In this document: one piece after another, positions 48,988 to 62,604 of the stretch
How positions within the stretch are numbered: position 1 is the first letter of the stretch
Layout: every line of letters starts with the position of its first letter
NCBI RefSeq assembly: GCF_963576545.1
Contig: NC_083655.1
Coordinates: 3,177,871-3,241,870, forward strand
Direction of reading: 5' to 3'
Source of the DNA: Limanda limanda
Taxonomy: Eukaryota > Chordata > Actinopteri > Pleuronectiformes > Pleuronectidae
Length of the DNA: 64,000 nucleotides
Position numbers and translations under genes: made by a program
The notes under the pieces: model-generated
What the model was told of the DNA's origin: nothing
Databases searched by the model: none
What the model saw: the letters and a program-made list of their open reading frames with translations, nothing else

Positions 48988-51405
48988 TTGAGAGGAGGTG
49001 GAGGTTTCAGTTTACATGACTCCCAGGATGCGATGATGCATCGGGCTGATCTACTGTACTTACACAAGCGATCCATTTTTATATACATGCTGTGGTGACT
49101 CTGGCAGCTGCAAACAGACTCCACTACACTTTGGAAGATTTAAATTTAGACGGAAGGTGCAGGAGCTGGAGCACCAGAGACTCCACTGAGGATACACTCG
49201 GCCTGGAGAGAGAGGGATGCTGTTCAGAAATGTGGCGGCACGGAATAACATGGTCACAACCGAGAAGCCAAATTCACTCCAGTGTTTTAATGGATGTAAT
49301 CAAGGATTCAGATTTGCCTGCTAGGGACAGACATGAAAAGGGAACAAACTGCTTGCCTGTGTTTGAACGCAGCCTGTTAACTGAGCAGTGACACCCACCG
49401 AGTGTCAATTCAGACTCTGGCAGAAAACACAGGATTACCGACAAAAGAGCCGATCCTGTGGGACCCTTAAGAGTCGGCGTCCGTGGAGCGGCTTTACAAT
49501 TTGCCTGACTGATAATCCAGCCTTGGGCATAAGGAAGATATTGACACGTATGAGCCAGCAGTTGTGCTCGGAACCCAAGTATTCCCATAACAGCACTAAG
49601 AGGAGTTCACAGCTCCGCCAAGACCCAACAGTCTCCTTACATTTAATCACGCTGAACCGAGTTGTTCACAATCATTGATATCAGCCTCTGAATGTGCTGT
49701 TCTTTTCCATCTAGATTCAAGAACTATTCCTGGGAAATAGGTGAAAACATCCTTGTCGGAGGTAATAAAGTAATTTTGGGTAAAACGTTGTCTGGATTGA
49801 TGCAGAGGTCTTTTTGTAACGTTTATTGAATATCAAAAGATATTAGACACCAAAAACGTTGTTGATATAAGAACATGATAAACCCTACGGAGATGATATA
49901 GAAATAAAACAAAAAGACATAGAGTCTGTGGAATTTGGAGGAATTAGAGTTGACTATTATAAACTGAAAACTTGTTTTTGCACCCGTTTCGTTCATTATA
50001 TATATTCCTGTGGTGGGAGTTCATCCGTCTCTCCAGCACTGCAGGATTCTATAGGTCCAGTATATAAGAGGCTGAGTGCTTCCTGATATTGACCATAAAT
50101 CTGTCAAGGTTTTAAAAAGGTTTGTTTTACTGTTATTCAGGATTCCTCACTGTCTCTGCTTGTGCAAGCGAAAATCCCTCTTTCCTGTTCAATATAGAAC
50201 TTTACACTCATCTACTGCAGCGTAGCTACACTCTCTGTCTCTTATTGATGATGTTCAGGTAATTTCCACGACAATCTACATATATTTCATTGTTCGGTGC
50301 ATTTCCACGCTCATGTTTTTAATGAAATGTCCACAGAATCTACCTGCATGTGATTAATATGGTGAGAGAGGGTGAGAGAAGCTATTTGTTTGAGAAATGT
50401 TTAAAGCAACACATCACACAAGGCAGAGATTAAATTTGCATATTTAGGATTGGGATAATGCACCATTTATTACTTTGTTATTTAACTGTTCCTCAGCTTG
50501 TGATCTACTTCCACAGTGTAATGCACTCTCTCTCCATTAACGCTCCCTCAATGGTGCATTCAGGTCGTTTCATTTGCCAGGACAAGGCCGGCTGGGATCT
50601 AACGGCTGCACTTCACCACTTCTGGCTCCAAATATCTATTCGCTGCAGGGACCATTGCAGGAGAATCTTATTTATGCTGCATTCATAACGTGGTTATTGA
50701 ATACTACACTGGGAGAGTGTCTGGAATTTGAAAATAATGCGTCTGGTCCAAAACTCTGGTCCCAAACTTATAATTCAAGAGAAACATTGACTGATACGAA
50801 TTAGTTGAGTCCAGAAATACATTTTTATGCTTTTTTCCAAATTCTTCATTTAACCCAATTGGTCCCTTGAACTCATAAGTAAAATCCAATGAAAAGTATT
50901 GATATCTCATGTTATTTAAGCAAAGTTAAAGGCCGACGTTATCAACTAAGTCACTGAGAGTTTGAATTCCTCTCGGTTCTGCTGCCGGCTTAATGAGGAC
51001 GGCTTATTAGAGGGCAGAGATAAAATACCAACATTAATTGGGCGCATGGAAAAAACAATCAGACTCAAACAAATCACAGTGACAAGTGAAACGAGCAGGG
51101 ATTGAACGTGTGAGTGATGTCGATGCTGATGTGCTGACTCGGCTGCTTTTCTGTCATTTACATTCAGGTCAATTTGGGGCTGAGTTTGCCAGAAAATCCA
51201 AATAACTGAGTACTTTATTTACTACCCATGATTGTCTTATAATTGTGTTTGGTGTATTTCGTTAATTTAAAAAAGCCTCAATGTCTTTGTAGCACAATAT
51301 ACAGAAAGCATTCTGCCTACAGTAAAGTGTAAAGTGAGATAATCTTCCATATTTACATCATTAAAGACCAAACTTAACATTTTCTAAATACTACAAATGT
51401 ATGCC

Positions 51406-52212
51406 TAGGGTTGCAAAGGGGCGGAAAGTTTCCGGAAACTTTCCATGGGAAGTTTAGCTCGGGAATTTTGGGAATTTTGAAAAAAAAAAAAAACTACGCA
51501 AATTAAACGCTGAGCAATAAAAACATCATTAAAAACTCTATTTTAAAGATGTATGGAACGTTGAGTTTCAACCCTCCACTGGTCATTCTTCCATCACATG
51601 CACAGATAACTCCCAGCATCCTTCACTCTACAGCAGGGCTACTGAGGCCTGCTGTAGAGTGAAGGACTAGTCAGGTAAGTTTCCATGATATTACTGGGAA
51701 AATATATTAGCATGCTGATTGAGGATTGTTCATCTGTTCATCTAGACTATTTCCATTCATTTATCCATCAATTGTAAAATATGTTAACAGTTGATTCCAA
51801 TTGGTTGGCTAACAATATGTTTGGCATTGCATTAGTGTTTTTTTACAAACTTTTTTCTCATCTTATTCTACAGAACAATGCCACGTGCACTCTCTCATGT
51901 GTGGAGACATTTCACCCCATCCAATGTAGAAGGAAAGGCTGTGTACATTTGCAAATACTGTGCAAAGACCTATGTTAAGAATGACACAACGATGCAGAAG
52001 CATATAGTCAAGTGCCCAAAGTTTCCTCAGGGCTCAAATCAGCCTATGACAAAACAAAATGTTTATATTTATGTCAGTATATGACAAGGTAAATACAGTT
52101 AGTATAAATTACCCACAACATTTCCAGTTTATTCCCGTTAATTCCCGTATATTCCCGTTAATTCCCATGGAAAGTTTCCAACTTTGAATATTCCCGGAAT
52201 TTTGCAACCCTA
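51406..52212 (+). mobile_element. hAT element (family A), 807 bp, with BED finger
   Basis: The terminal inverted repeats TAGGGTTGCAAA and TTTGCAACCCTA are flanked by perfect 8-bp target duplications TGTATGCC (51398-51405 and 52213-52220). Subterminal TTCCC/GGGAA repeats occur at both ends. The inside carries a small BED zinc-finger frame but no catalytic transposase, so mobility would need a partner transposase. It lies within the cdh7 intron, antisense to the gene. Confidence 0.92.
51878..52084 (+). pseudogene. BED zinc-finger fragment of a hAT transposase
   Basis: A 68-codon frame beginning MPRALSHVWRHFTPSN. It contains a BED-type finger: aromatic HVWRHF, then CKYC, then MQKHIVKC giving the H-x3-C half, about residues 7-48. 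BED fingers are the DNA-binding N-terminal domain of hAT transposases. An acceptor-like tract (TTCTTATTCTACAG) lies just before the ATG, and AAGGTAAAT follows the stop, so this looks like an old N-terminal exon. The downstream catalytic RNase H-like and dimerisation parts are absent. The finger residues are intact, so the peptide could still bind element ends if it is expressed. Confidence 0.75.
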
Positions 52213-53170
52213 TGTATGCCCAATATCTATGACCACACTATTCACCCCTGACATTAACATGTGATGCCAGTGACTTAAACAACCTCAGTGAATAACTAGT
52301 TGTTGCAGTAACTCAATCTCTCTAATTTACCAGTTAATAAAAACCCTGTTGTAATAAACCAGTGCATTAGATGTCACTGTACAGGTAATGTATCCAGGAT
52401 CAGATCCCATGTGGAACCCTGACGTTCAACACTGAACCTGGTGGAGCAGAGATGAAACCCCCGGGGGGAGAGGGAGGTATGTAGCTTCGGTCCCCAGAGG
52501 GTTTTAAACAGAGACTTTCACAGTTACTCCTCATGCATCTGAAACCTCCAGGACACCCAGGTCCTCACTGTACATACATCTGCACCACGGAGGGTGAACT
52601 AGGAAAAACGATGCAGGAAAAGCCAAATAAATGGCTGCTACATGAGCTGGAGTCTGATTTATTCCGACTGCGACAAATCTCACGTCTCCCGAGGTGTTGT
52701 GTTACCAAACCTCCGCTGTGTGCAACTGGAAAGTGTGAACCCAGAATGCAACACAGGTCAAACCCTGACAGCATATATATTTAGGTGTGATCGACTCCAG
52801 TCTCTCTTCCTGTTTCTCTTCCTCTCGAACTATTTGCAGCGTGCTGATGATTAGTGATTCAGCGTGTGAGTCTCTCACTCCAGCGTCTGCTCCAAACAGC
52901 GGCGATGGCCTTTTGTTCGACTCAGCCAGAGGCTTTGGCGTGGAGGAGGCATTCGGCAGCATGAATATTCATAACCTTCACGCACTAATATCCACAGACA
53001 ATCGCTAAAGAGAGGGAGGGACGGTGCAGACGAGTTATTGGACGGTTTGCATCCAGTCCTGTTTTGCTGAGGTTCGGTTTGACACAATTTAGACATTTTC
53101 TAATTCATTATTTTCCAAATTCAAGCTTGGTGAGTGTGTTTATAATAATTTGCCGTCACCTCAAAGACTG

Positions 53171-53185
53171 GCTGCCATGGTAACC
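53171..53185. promoter_or_regulatory. RFX X-box-like palindrome in cdh7 intron
   Basis: GCTGCCATGGTAACC is close to the RFX consensus GTTGCCATGGTAAC (13 of 14 over the aligned core). Function is inferred from the motif only. Confidence 0.4.
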
Positions 53186-53993
53186 AGGCCCTCACACCCG
53201 GTGACACGCCTGGCGGGCGCTGTGGCAGCGGCCTGGCACCACGGAGGTAACCGTGTCTATTCCCCCGTGTTTCTGAGGCTGTTTTGTATTCAAGGTGCAC
53301 GACGCGTCCGTCACACATGAAATCAACAAGTGTGGTATCTGTGTTGGTCTGTCACCACACTCCTCCACGCCTGTCCTCCGCTCTCCGAGTCACAACATGC
53401 GATGTCAAACACTCGCCACGCAGCGGGATGGGGGGGGGGAAGGGGAGGAGGAGTCAGCTGCATCGCAACAGAGCGGATTGGAATTGAATTTCAAATCGTT
53501 CGACACACGTGATCCGAGGTCTGATCTGGTTTTGTGATTGGAGCAGCCTGTCGGAACATGAGCCTCTCTCTCCTCTCGATGTGGAGTTTCTCTGAGTTCT
53601 CTCTCAGTTGTGTTCGCCTCCTTTCCTCAAACCGCACCGACCCTGTAGTCGCTTCTTTGCCGTCTTTGACCTCGCTGCCTTCTTCCTCACCTCACCTCTC
53701 CTCCTCCAGCCTCCCTCCTTCGTTCCCTCTTCTCTTCCGCCCTTCAGGTTTCTCTTCTCTCCTCGCCCTCGCCAACATCCTCTTACCTCATTCCAAATTC
53801 TACCTGTGTCCTTGCGAGTCTATTCATCCCTCTCTCTCTCCTCCTCCCCTGCCCTTGTCAGACCCTTTTCAAACCCTTCCCTTTCTCCTCTCTGGTCCAT
53901 CTCCTCCGTCCGAGCCCTCGGGATATTTGGCCCCGGGCGGCTCCCAGCTCCCTCACCCCCCCGCCCCCCCGCTGCAGTCCCCAACACACTCAC

Positions 53994-54245
53994 CCAGCAG
54001 GATGATGATGCACAGCAGGATGGCGATCAGAGCGCCGGTGCTGAGTCCGGCGGAGGAGAGGAACGCCTCGCCCTGGCACATCCGGATCCGGCCGTGGCGC
54101 TGGCACGGGCACACCCGCAGGGTCAAGGTGCTGGTGCCGCTCAGCGACGGCTCCCCCCCGTCCCACACCACGATGGGCAGCTGGTACAGCTCCTGGGTCA
54201 GGTGGTTGAAACGCCTCCGCCGCGCTATGATGCTGGCTGTGCTGT
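53994..54245 (-). CDS. cdh7: cdh7 exon: membrane-proximal EC5 and transmembrane segment
   Basis: This internal exon of 252 bp is flanked on the minus strand by an acceptor (cattgcag) before base 54245 and a donor (GTGAGT) after 53994. Its phase joins exactly to the neighbouring coding exons: two bases complete a GAC Asp codon at the start, and one base opens a GCC Ala codon at the end. It encodes the end of the fifth cadherin repeat (STASIIARRRRFNHLTQELY, then QLPIVVWDGG and STLTLRVCPC), with the cysteines typical of type II EC5. A juxtamembrane linker (CQGEAFLSSAGLSTGA) leads into most of the transmembrane helix (LIAILLCIIILL). The 252-bp size and phase agree with what I know of vertebrate type II cadherin genes. 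The linker resembles cadherin-7 most closely. The open frames on the opposite strand here are shadows. Confidence 0.95.
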
Positions 54246-55354
54246 CTGCAATGGAAACAAAGAGCCAAGGGAAATTAGACCCTTCAGCTAAAAAACACTA
54301 ATTGATGGTTTCCTGTTGAACGGCAAAAGCATCACTCTCCCACTGAAGCCTGCAATTACATATTTATACCCACAGCCATTTAGATTAAAGGTAGGAATTG
54401 TCACACAAACAAGGATTCACAACAGTCTCCATTGTGAGCCGGTGTTTTATTTATTTTTCTGTGTTTCTCTGCCGCTGGATTTCTTTGTGCCAGGGCTAAT
54501 TAATTTCAAAAGGTGTGCGTTTACTATTTCAAAGGCGCCACAAAAGAGCAGCTCACCTTGGCCTCTGCAGAAACACCTCTCGTAATGGAACATGTCACAA
54601 AGATAAACCAAAATAAAAAGGCTGACTTCACGGAGAAGAAAAGGCGAATAAAAGGCAGAGAGCTGGAGAGTCAGCAGAGAAGAGGAGGAGGATAAACAAA
54701 CCGATCTGACACGTGTATATACTTGTAAAATACGGCTTCGGAATAAGCCCATTGTGCAAATTGTGATGTCTCTGCTTTCTTTGATGCTTCATGTGAGACT
54801 GAAGCTCTGAGCAGACTGGCTATGCACAACCACACATTGACGTCCTTATCTGGCTTTAACTTGTCTCTTATGCAGCTGTATACATATCATATTCTCTTCA
54901 TGGATTAAAAACACAAACAAACCACAGACTTAATATGTTCTCATTTTAAATTTTGTACATTTTGAGTAGAAAAATCACAACCTAAACTACGTGCCTCTGT
55001 GATTCAAATACCTGAACGACTAATTTGGTTTCCTCAGTAGAAACCTGCAGATGACAGACTGCATGCTGACAAATTTATAAACAGGATATTTTAAGTTTCC
55101 CCCACAAAAACTGCTGAATCGTGCACAGGGCGACCATTTTCCCTTCCACCCGGCAGGAGAAAAGGAAAAAAAAAAGAAACCACCTCCGCCGCCGCCGCTG
55201 CTGTGCTTTCAAGCCGCAGCTCGGAGACCTCGGCTCCCACTCCAATCTCCCGCTCCATCTCGGAATAATTATAATGATCGACAGTTGGAATGACAACATG
55301 TACTTCAAGCTTTATTAAGTCAGACTCGCGGCATCACCGTATCAGCAAGCAGAT

Positions 55355-55474
55355 GGGTGGGTGGGGGAGGAGGGGAGTGGGGAGTGGGGAGTGGAGAGTG
55401 AAAGATGCAAATAACAAGGAAGAGATGGGGAGTGGAGAGGGGGAGGAGGGGGGAGTGGAGGCTGCGTTTGTGCC

Positions 55475-55505
<31 letters not shown>

Positions 55506-55530
55506 AGAAGAGATGGAAGCTGAGGAGGAG
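55355..55530. repeat. GGGAGT/GA-rich low-complexity tract in cdh7 intron
   Basis: Degenerate repeats of GGGGAGTG and a pure GA run (55482-55503) make the plus strand nearly all purine. No gene is present. Confidence 0.85.
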
Positions 55531-57029
55531 GGAGAGAAACAGCCAGTGTGTACGTGTGTTCTTCATGGATCCTTGTACCGACCACGATGAGGAAGAGGAA
55601 CAATCCGTGATGTCGAGCTAATTCCACATTAAACCGCCTCTCGTCGCAGGTGGGGGGGGGGGTGAAGAGCCGCGGCGGCGAGGAGTCGGGGGGGCCGTCG
55701 GCAGCCACGTGGCGTTTCCACGCACGAGCAGAGACGGCACGAGGGAGCGCCGCCACAGTTTAACCGTGTTGTGACAGCTCGCCGTGGAATGTGCAGGTGA
55801 CCACCCCCCCCCCCCAGGAAGGAAAAATATGCTTTTAAGAGCATTTCACGCTTTTCACAATTTTCCTCCTTTCTCGTTTCTTTTCATGCCGTTGACTGGT
55901 TTTCTATCACATAATAAAATGCACATTTTATAATGTATTAATATGCATGTGTGTTCTGTTCTAAACAACCTTGCAGAAGTCCCTGAGCTCCGGGTTCATC
56001 AGGCCGGAGCACCAACCACTAACTGGCCTCACGTGTTCCATAAGCATTAGCATCAGTATCACTTACACAACTTGTGTATAATTTATGCTTCTCCCTGTTT
56101 CTCCCTCTCCAGTTAGAGGCAGGTTTGCTTCCACAGCGTCAGATTAAACTTTACAGGCAGAGATGTGTGGGACTGAGGGTGGAACCAGTTGACCTTTCAC
56201 ACCCGATTCCCACGGATCTAAAGGGTCATATTCAACTCTCCACTGGGTTTTTAAAGGTTAAATGATGACGAGTTAACCTAACGCTGAGGGCATTTAAACA
56301 GCTCCTCCCTGGTTTACAATAGTAATAATAAAAGCTATTTTCCATATGATGAATGCAAATATCTCATGTGTCAACGAGCATCACGAAAACCCTGAAATAG
56401 ATCAACAGTACACACACATCCCTGCAGACTTCACACTTGCCTACACATGCACCTGTGAACCCGGGTGCGTGTGTGTAGGTGCCGCTGATGGGAGTCAGCA
56501 CGAACTCTCTCTCTCTCTCTCTCTCTCTGGATCACTCTCGAAGCTGTGTGCTCCACACTGCTCTGTACACTGGGTCACACTTAGAGGAGATCACGAGTGT
56601 TGGGTATTTAAATCTACATCTATATCTCTATATTTGGAAAAAGGTTCATTATGATTGTATTGAGTCAGTGAACCCACAGTCACTCGTGAATACAGATCAG
56701 GGATCAGGAGTATTGGCTTGGAAGTGGATGGGTTCATTCAAATAGACAAAATGTCCGTCCAATGTCAATACTGGTTATCCTGTTGAGGGTCACAGGGGGA
56801 GCCAATCAGAGAGGACAGTGGGCGAGGGGCGGGGCTTCCTCCTCGACAGATCGCCACTCCATCACAGAGATGCACAAATTGAACATTCATCTGTAAAGAT
56901 ATATATTTAGATGTATATATTTTATTTTCTATTTTAAATTTTGATATTCTATTTCATTGTCATTCTATTTTATTCTTTTTTATTCTATTTTATACTATTT
57001 CTATTTTTATTTTATTTTTTTGGGTTGAA

Positions 57030-57152
57030 ATTACTTGAGCATTGCTTAAAGAGAGTGTGTGACCCAAGCATTTCATAGACAGTGACTACTTCATGTTATC
57101 TCTGTTCATTTGACAATAAAAATCTTGAATCTTGAATCTCTTGAATCTTGAG
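57030..57152 (+). mobile_element. 3' end fragment of a LINE or SINE with TTGAATC tail
   Basis: The stretch GCATTTCATAGACAGTGA...TTTGACAATAAAAATC followed by repeated TTGAATC/AATCTTG heptamers looks like the terminal part of a teleost non-LTR element with a polyadenylation-like AATAAA and a microsatellite tail. A T-rich low-complexity block precedes it (56905-57020). Severely 5'-truncated; no coding part remains. Confidence 0.5.
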
Positions 57153-60100
57153 ATCGACCAACATACAGAGACAAACAACCATTCACTCCTTAAGAGTCTC
57201 CAATCAACATGAACCCAACCTGCACATCATGAGAAACCCACAGAAACACGTGGAGAACATCCATCTCCACTCAGAAGGAACCTGGACTTAGCAACTGTAT
57301 GTAAATGGTGAATATAAATAAGTATAAGACCATGTAACTAGCCCTCTTCACATCCTGAAATGAAATACATTAGCAGGCTAATGTCAGATAAATGACGTCA
57401 CTTGAACTGAGCTGAACAATGGCCACCCCCCCCCCCCATTAGCATCTGCACCAGCAATTAACTCTCAACGTTCTGCCAAAACCTTCTGGCTGAAAACGGC
57501 CTTTTTTGGAAATGCTGTGACACTTGAGGATGAAACCTGTGTTTAGTCCATTAAAGCTAAATTAGGCTTCAATCATTTAGTTTGCGTGAACCTTCAGCAC
57601 CAGGAGGAGCAGAGAAGCAGGAGCAGATCTCCTCAAACCTCCCGGCGTTAATAAAAAGCAGCTTTGACTATCGATCAGTGGCTCAGCTTTGTGCAAATAC
57701 TAATATCATTTTGTGCAGGAATAATAAGCATCTTGTGCAGAATAACAATCAGGAGACAAACATAACGATCTCCTTTAAAAGAAGCCCCTCAGATTCAATA
57801 GGGATTAGTCTGACTCAGTCTCAGGCTTAGCTTAGCAAAACAAGCCCGGCGGTGACAGCAGATAGAGGAGGGGCTGATCGTTACAAAGGAAGAGAAGAGC
57901 TGTCACCATTTTGTGTTCATTAGGCTGTGTTTTGTGTACTTGATGTACTTGTATGTTCCTTTGTTGTGCAGGAACAAATTGTGCGTGCAGCCACTTCCGA
58001 GCTATTAAACAATGTTCGTGCAAAAGCAATATTTTCCTATTTCTTGAATCAGAATGACCTGGTAAACACCTGAGCTTTGCTTGGATAACAGGAAAAAATC
58101 TAATCAAACATCTCAGAGTGCGATTGTGATAAATTCCAGCTCTGTGTTGTTTGAACAAAGCGAGTGTGGACAGATCCTCTTCACGCAGAATCCTGCTGTT
58201 TCAGCAGATTACAGGCTTTCTGGAAACTCGCTGCATCACACCCGGTGCAAGTGAAGTGTGAATGACACACACGCTAATTAAATGTCCCACATCTCTATGA
58301 CTTGACAGCTCCTGTTTCAACACAGCTGATTAACTGTAATATTATGAGGTCTCCTGGAAGAAGATGCCTTCAGAAAATCAATTGATCTATTTATGTATGT
58401 GGGTTATTTGGAGATCACAGCCTCGGTTTAATTGCCTTTTTAGAAACAAATGTCATCGCAATGTGACCGCTGACGAGATGAGAGCGGCGTTGTAAAGTGG
58501 GAGCAGTCAAGGTGATTGTATTTAAAGGCATTTAAGCAGAAGAGGTTTGTCACAAAGCTGCTAAACAGCTGCTTAGCAGAAGCATCTGCCTCGGTGTTCA
58601 GCTTTTCAGAAGCGTTGTTTTCTGCAGGAGTTTGACCTGCATTTAATACAGAACATCTTGTCCATGAGAATGTGGATATTGAGCAAAATGGATATTTTCC
58701 TATAAAACAGAGATTTCAACGAACGTTTTCCAGAGTGCAGATTTGTAAAAAGGCTAAATTTAACTCCACAGACGCCTTCACCACCCGATGAGACGTAGAC
58801 AGCAGCTCTGTTCCTCTGTTGTATCTCATGGAGGTTTGATTTCTCTTTGTGTTCTCATCGGGTTGGAGATATTTTGTACAACGAAGGACAAATGTAGAGA
58901 TATTTCTTTTGGAAAGGGACGGCTGTCGAAAGGAGACGAGTTTGATCTCTGCAAACCAATAGGTGAAATGGCCTTGACCTAATTCTAAGGTGGAATCTGT
59001 GTTTTTTACAGAGCTGGTACGTGTCTAACAATTGGAACGAGTTCACAGCTTCAAGGAATCTGATGTGGTTGCAGCCAGTGAGCAAAAAAAAGCTTCTGCT
59101 AACGGGTTCTTTTAAAAGTCACAGTTGCTAAATTGCCGTATCGTAGCCGAGCGTTCGAGCCACGGAAATAGATTTGAGTTCCATGAGGATCCACAGCGAG
59201 CGAACTCTAACTGAGCAGGAAAGGAGGTCACCGGAGAGTTAGTTCTGTGAGTGACTGAGAGGGATTTTCGTCAGCTGCACAACAACAGAGGGAAGCATTA
59301 GACGCTGGCACGGAGACGCTACCAACTGTTGGTCTGCTACAACAGCGACGAGAGAAGCTGCTTCCAGTGTGAAGAGCTTACTTTAATTATCAGACGCAGG
59401 ATTCAACAGTATGGTGCATTGTGCCTCTCTCTCCCTCTCGCTCTATCCCTCTCTCTCTCTCACCCAGATATCATGAACACAGAGAATAACCTCTAATACA
59501 CCGTGGCAGTCAAACGCTGTGAGACTCTTCTGACGTCTCAGCCTCACAGTGACTGGAGACGGGTGCAGCGGCTTTTCTTTACGAGAGGGAGTCGTGCAGA
59601 CGAGACTGCAGGAGTTAAAAATACTACTGAGTTATTCGAGGTGGGCAAGTAACGGTAGAAGCAAATCAATTCATGCAAGAGTGCAGAGAAAAATGATAAA
59701 TCCCCAAGCTGGACATTGAAACATGATTTGTAATTTGAGTTTTAGTCTGACAGTGGTTTACGTTCTTCCTTGATGAGCTTCTGACTGTGCATCTGTTTCT
59801 AAAGCTTGACATGAAATCCAAAGGACGTCTTCACAATTGAGTCTGGACAGAATCTGCAGAGCGATCAGGTGAAGGTTGAGCATGCAGGACATGAAGTAGA
59901 AATCCTGCTGCAGAAATCATTATTCTGTTAACATCAACATCAGTGATTATTGCTGAAAGCTCTCACATCAGCTCATCTGTTTCTAATCTTGAAATATTTG
60001 TTTTCTTTTTCAGTTTACGTGAATCCTCAGGATGATATTTGACTCTCAAACAGGCTCATTGTCCAGAGTTTTTAAAAGGAGACCAACGGGAAAAACTCTG

Positions 60101-62008
60101 AAAAATGTCTCCATTTGCATCTGGGCAATTTGTGCTCCGGAAAACTCCTCGAAATGTTGGTACATGTCTTAAAAAAAGTGTTTGTTCAATTCACGACCGC
60201 CTCCGGAGTCCAACAACTATCTTGAATGTGCCTTTTGGTGTTTAGCTGCTCCAGCGGAGCTGCTCTGTGGTCAGAGGCTTTCCCGGCAGCTGCCTCCCTT
60301 CTCCCCTGGTCAACTAACCATCCTCTAAATCACAGCATGCTCTTTTAACAGCTTCCCTGGTTAAAGGGAGGGATGCTGCACAAGGAAATACAAGAGTCCC
60401 TTTATGTTAGTGTTTTTTTGTTGTGGTTGTTGGAATCCCATTTGATTAAATCCCACTCCTGTGCTTCAGCTCCGGATGAACCAAAGGTTTTTCAGGGTGA
60501 AAAGAACAATCATTGTTGCATTGCTTCTTTTCTCCTTCTCCTCATCCCTAACTTATCCCACTCTGTGGCTCACATAATGAACTGATTCCCTTTGTCTCCT
60601 TCAGGTTCTCAGCAACAAACGATTCAAATATGACACATTTTTTATTTCTGTGTCGCGAAACATAATCGGGTCCGTCCCACACGGGATTATCTCACATATA
60701 GTTTGACAAACACAAGAGCCTGTGGGACGGTAAGCAGCAGGTGATAAAACCCAAACTGAAAGGTAATATTACTCAAACAGCTTTGAGAAGAACAAAAACA
60801 ATATTCCTATCAATCCTTCAAGAAAGAAGGTTGGCTTCCTGAATGTTTTCGGGATATTTTGCGACAGATGGCTTCGCTGTGAGAAATCTCTTGACAAAAA
60901 CACTTTGGAGAGAGTGGGAGATATTTTCAGATTTCTGGTTTTTTTTGGCGATTTGAAATGTAGTTTTTGAGGACAGAGGACAAGGAAGACCTCGAGTCTG
61001 CATGATGCGAGCAGACGTCTCCGGAGATGCTGGTCCTCAAATGGCAGATTATGGTGTATAGTATCATTTTATCGGTAAAATATCCAATTTCTTTGACATA
61101 AGGGTTAGATTTCATATATAATATACATCTGTTTAAGAGATATTTTACTCCCTAATATTGCATCAGCTCCTCAAAATCCATATTGGGGAGATTCTAGGAA
61201 ACACAAGCAATTTTTTAATTTGTTGACTCCCTAATATCAGCATCAGGCACAAATCATCCATAATATCTAATATGTGGCCATAAAGGACATTATTATTTAC
61301 ACTATATTGTTCATATCTCATATTATTACACAACAGTAGCAAAGAATGGCTGCCTCACTGTGACCAGATTGTTGTTATTACCTTTATTAACTCCCCTTCA
61401 ATGCCACACTGTGATTCCCTCACGTAGCATATGGTGAACCAGCACGAGAGGTTTGGCGAGTAGCGGTGCACCGCGGTGCGTTTCACACACAAACAACAGA
61501 CTCACACCTGTAAACTGATGCAAAACGACCAATCCTCAGTTATATGGGATGAAAAAGGGACGTGATTTTTGGACCAGGTGTTTTCAACCAAGCTCTGAAT
61601 CTTTTAAAAGGCTCCTGCAACAGACACTGAAGAATCCAACCAAGACAAATGTCTCACGATCAAATCTGAGAAAGTGAAGTCATTATGCCGTCGTCTCCTC
61701 CTCGGAAATACACACATCACACTTTCCATTTCACTTCCAACAGCTCTACTGGGTCAATATGTGTAAAACTGAGGCAAACTACTACGCAATAAATTATGTA
61801 TAACAGATTTGCACTTTTAAAAAATGGTAATTTATTGTCCTTGAGGAGATACGTGCGGCGGCGATGCAGTCGATCCTTGTTTGATTCATCTCGGCGTTAA
61901 GAGCGGTGGGCGAGAGACGAGGGGCGTGTCCCCGGTGCCCGGGAAGGATTGTGGTGGAAAGCAACCGGTCCGAGGGCCAAACATACTTATCTCTAAATAT
62001 CACTTTAA

Positions 62009-62191
<183 letters not shown>

Positions 62192-62343
62192 TTCCCTGCC
62201 GCTCTCTGGCTCAGAGATTCGTCTGGAGAGCCGTGAACTCCTCTCCTCAGCGGTGAGATATTCTGGCTGAGAGCTTTTCAAAATCACAACAACCTGCGAT
62301 TGCAGACCAACCCCAGGCTCTGTATTCACCTGAAACGGAGAGG

Positions 62344-62357
62344 GTTGCCACGGTAAC
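62344..62357. promoter_or_regulatory. RFX X-box-like palindrome near the EC5 exon
   Basis: GTTGCCACGGTAAC matches the 14-base X-box at all but one position. It sits about 250 bp from the cdh7 EC5 exon. Confidence 0.4.
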
Positions 62358-62604
62358 GCCCACTGTTGGACCCAGTGGGTTGGGTGGAAACTGGGTAATC
62401 CATTCGACAACAGAACGCTCAAACATCTACGACTCAACTGCTCCCAGTGAGATCTCTGCTTTTCCCATTAGAGGCGTATTATCGTCCCACCCCCGAGGTA
62501 TCAGGAGATCACAGCAGCTTATTGGATCTCGGGGAGTGTGAGCGATGAGGACAGAGCGCTGCCTCATAAGAAATGCAAACAAACATATTGATCAGTGTAA
62601 TTAC

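Larger units (their letters stand above)
47786..53993 (-). other. cdh7: cdh7 intron between the transmembrane and tail exons
   Basis: This intron of 6208 bp has donor GTGAGT and a polypyrimidine-type acceptor. It contains a GT repeat (47995-48022), a TCA repeat (48255-48278), a 9-bp GGT/GGA minisatellite (48931-48987), a BED-containing hAT element (51406-52212) and an RFX-like palindrome near 53171. The rest looks like ordinary unique intron sequence. Plus-strand frames near 53534-54301 are pyrimidine-rich shadows. Confidence 0.85.

Noticed and set aside
48816..49124. Poly-proline and poly-glycine frames
   Set aside because: Produced by the 9-bp GGAGGTGGT minisatellite.
53953..54171. Truncated cadherin isoform by reading into the intron after the transmembrane exon
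   Set aside because: The frame does run a few residues to a stop, but any retained intron would do this; nothing in the sequence supports regulated use.
53534..54301. 255- and 227-codon plus-strand frames
   Set aside because: Pyrimidine-rich Ser/Pro/Leu sequence running antisense through the cdh7 transmembrane exon.
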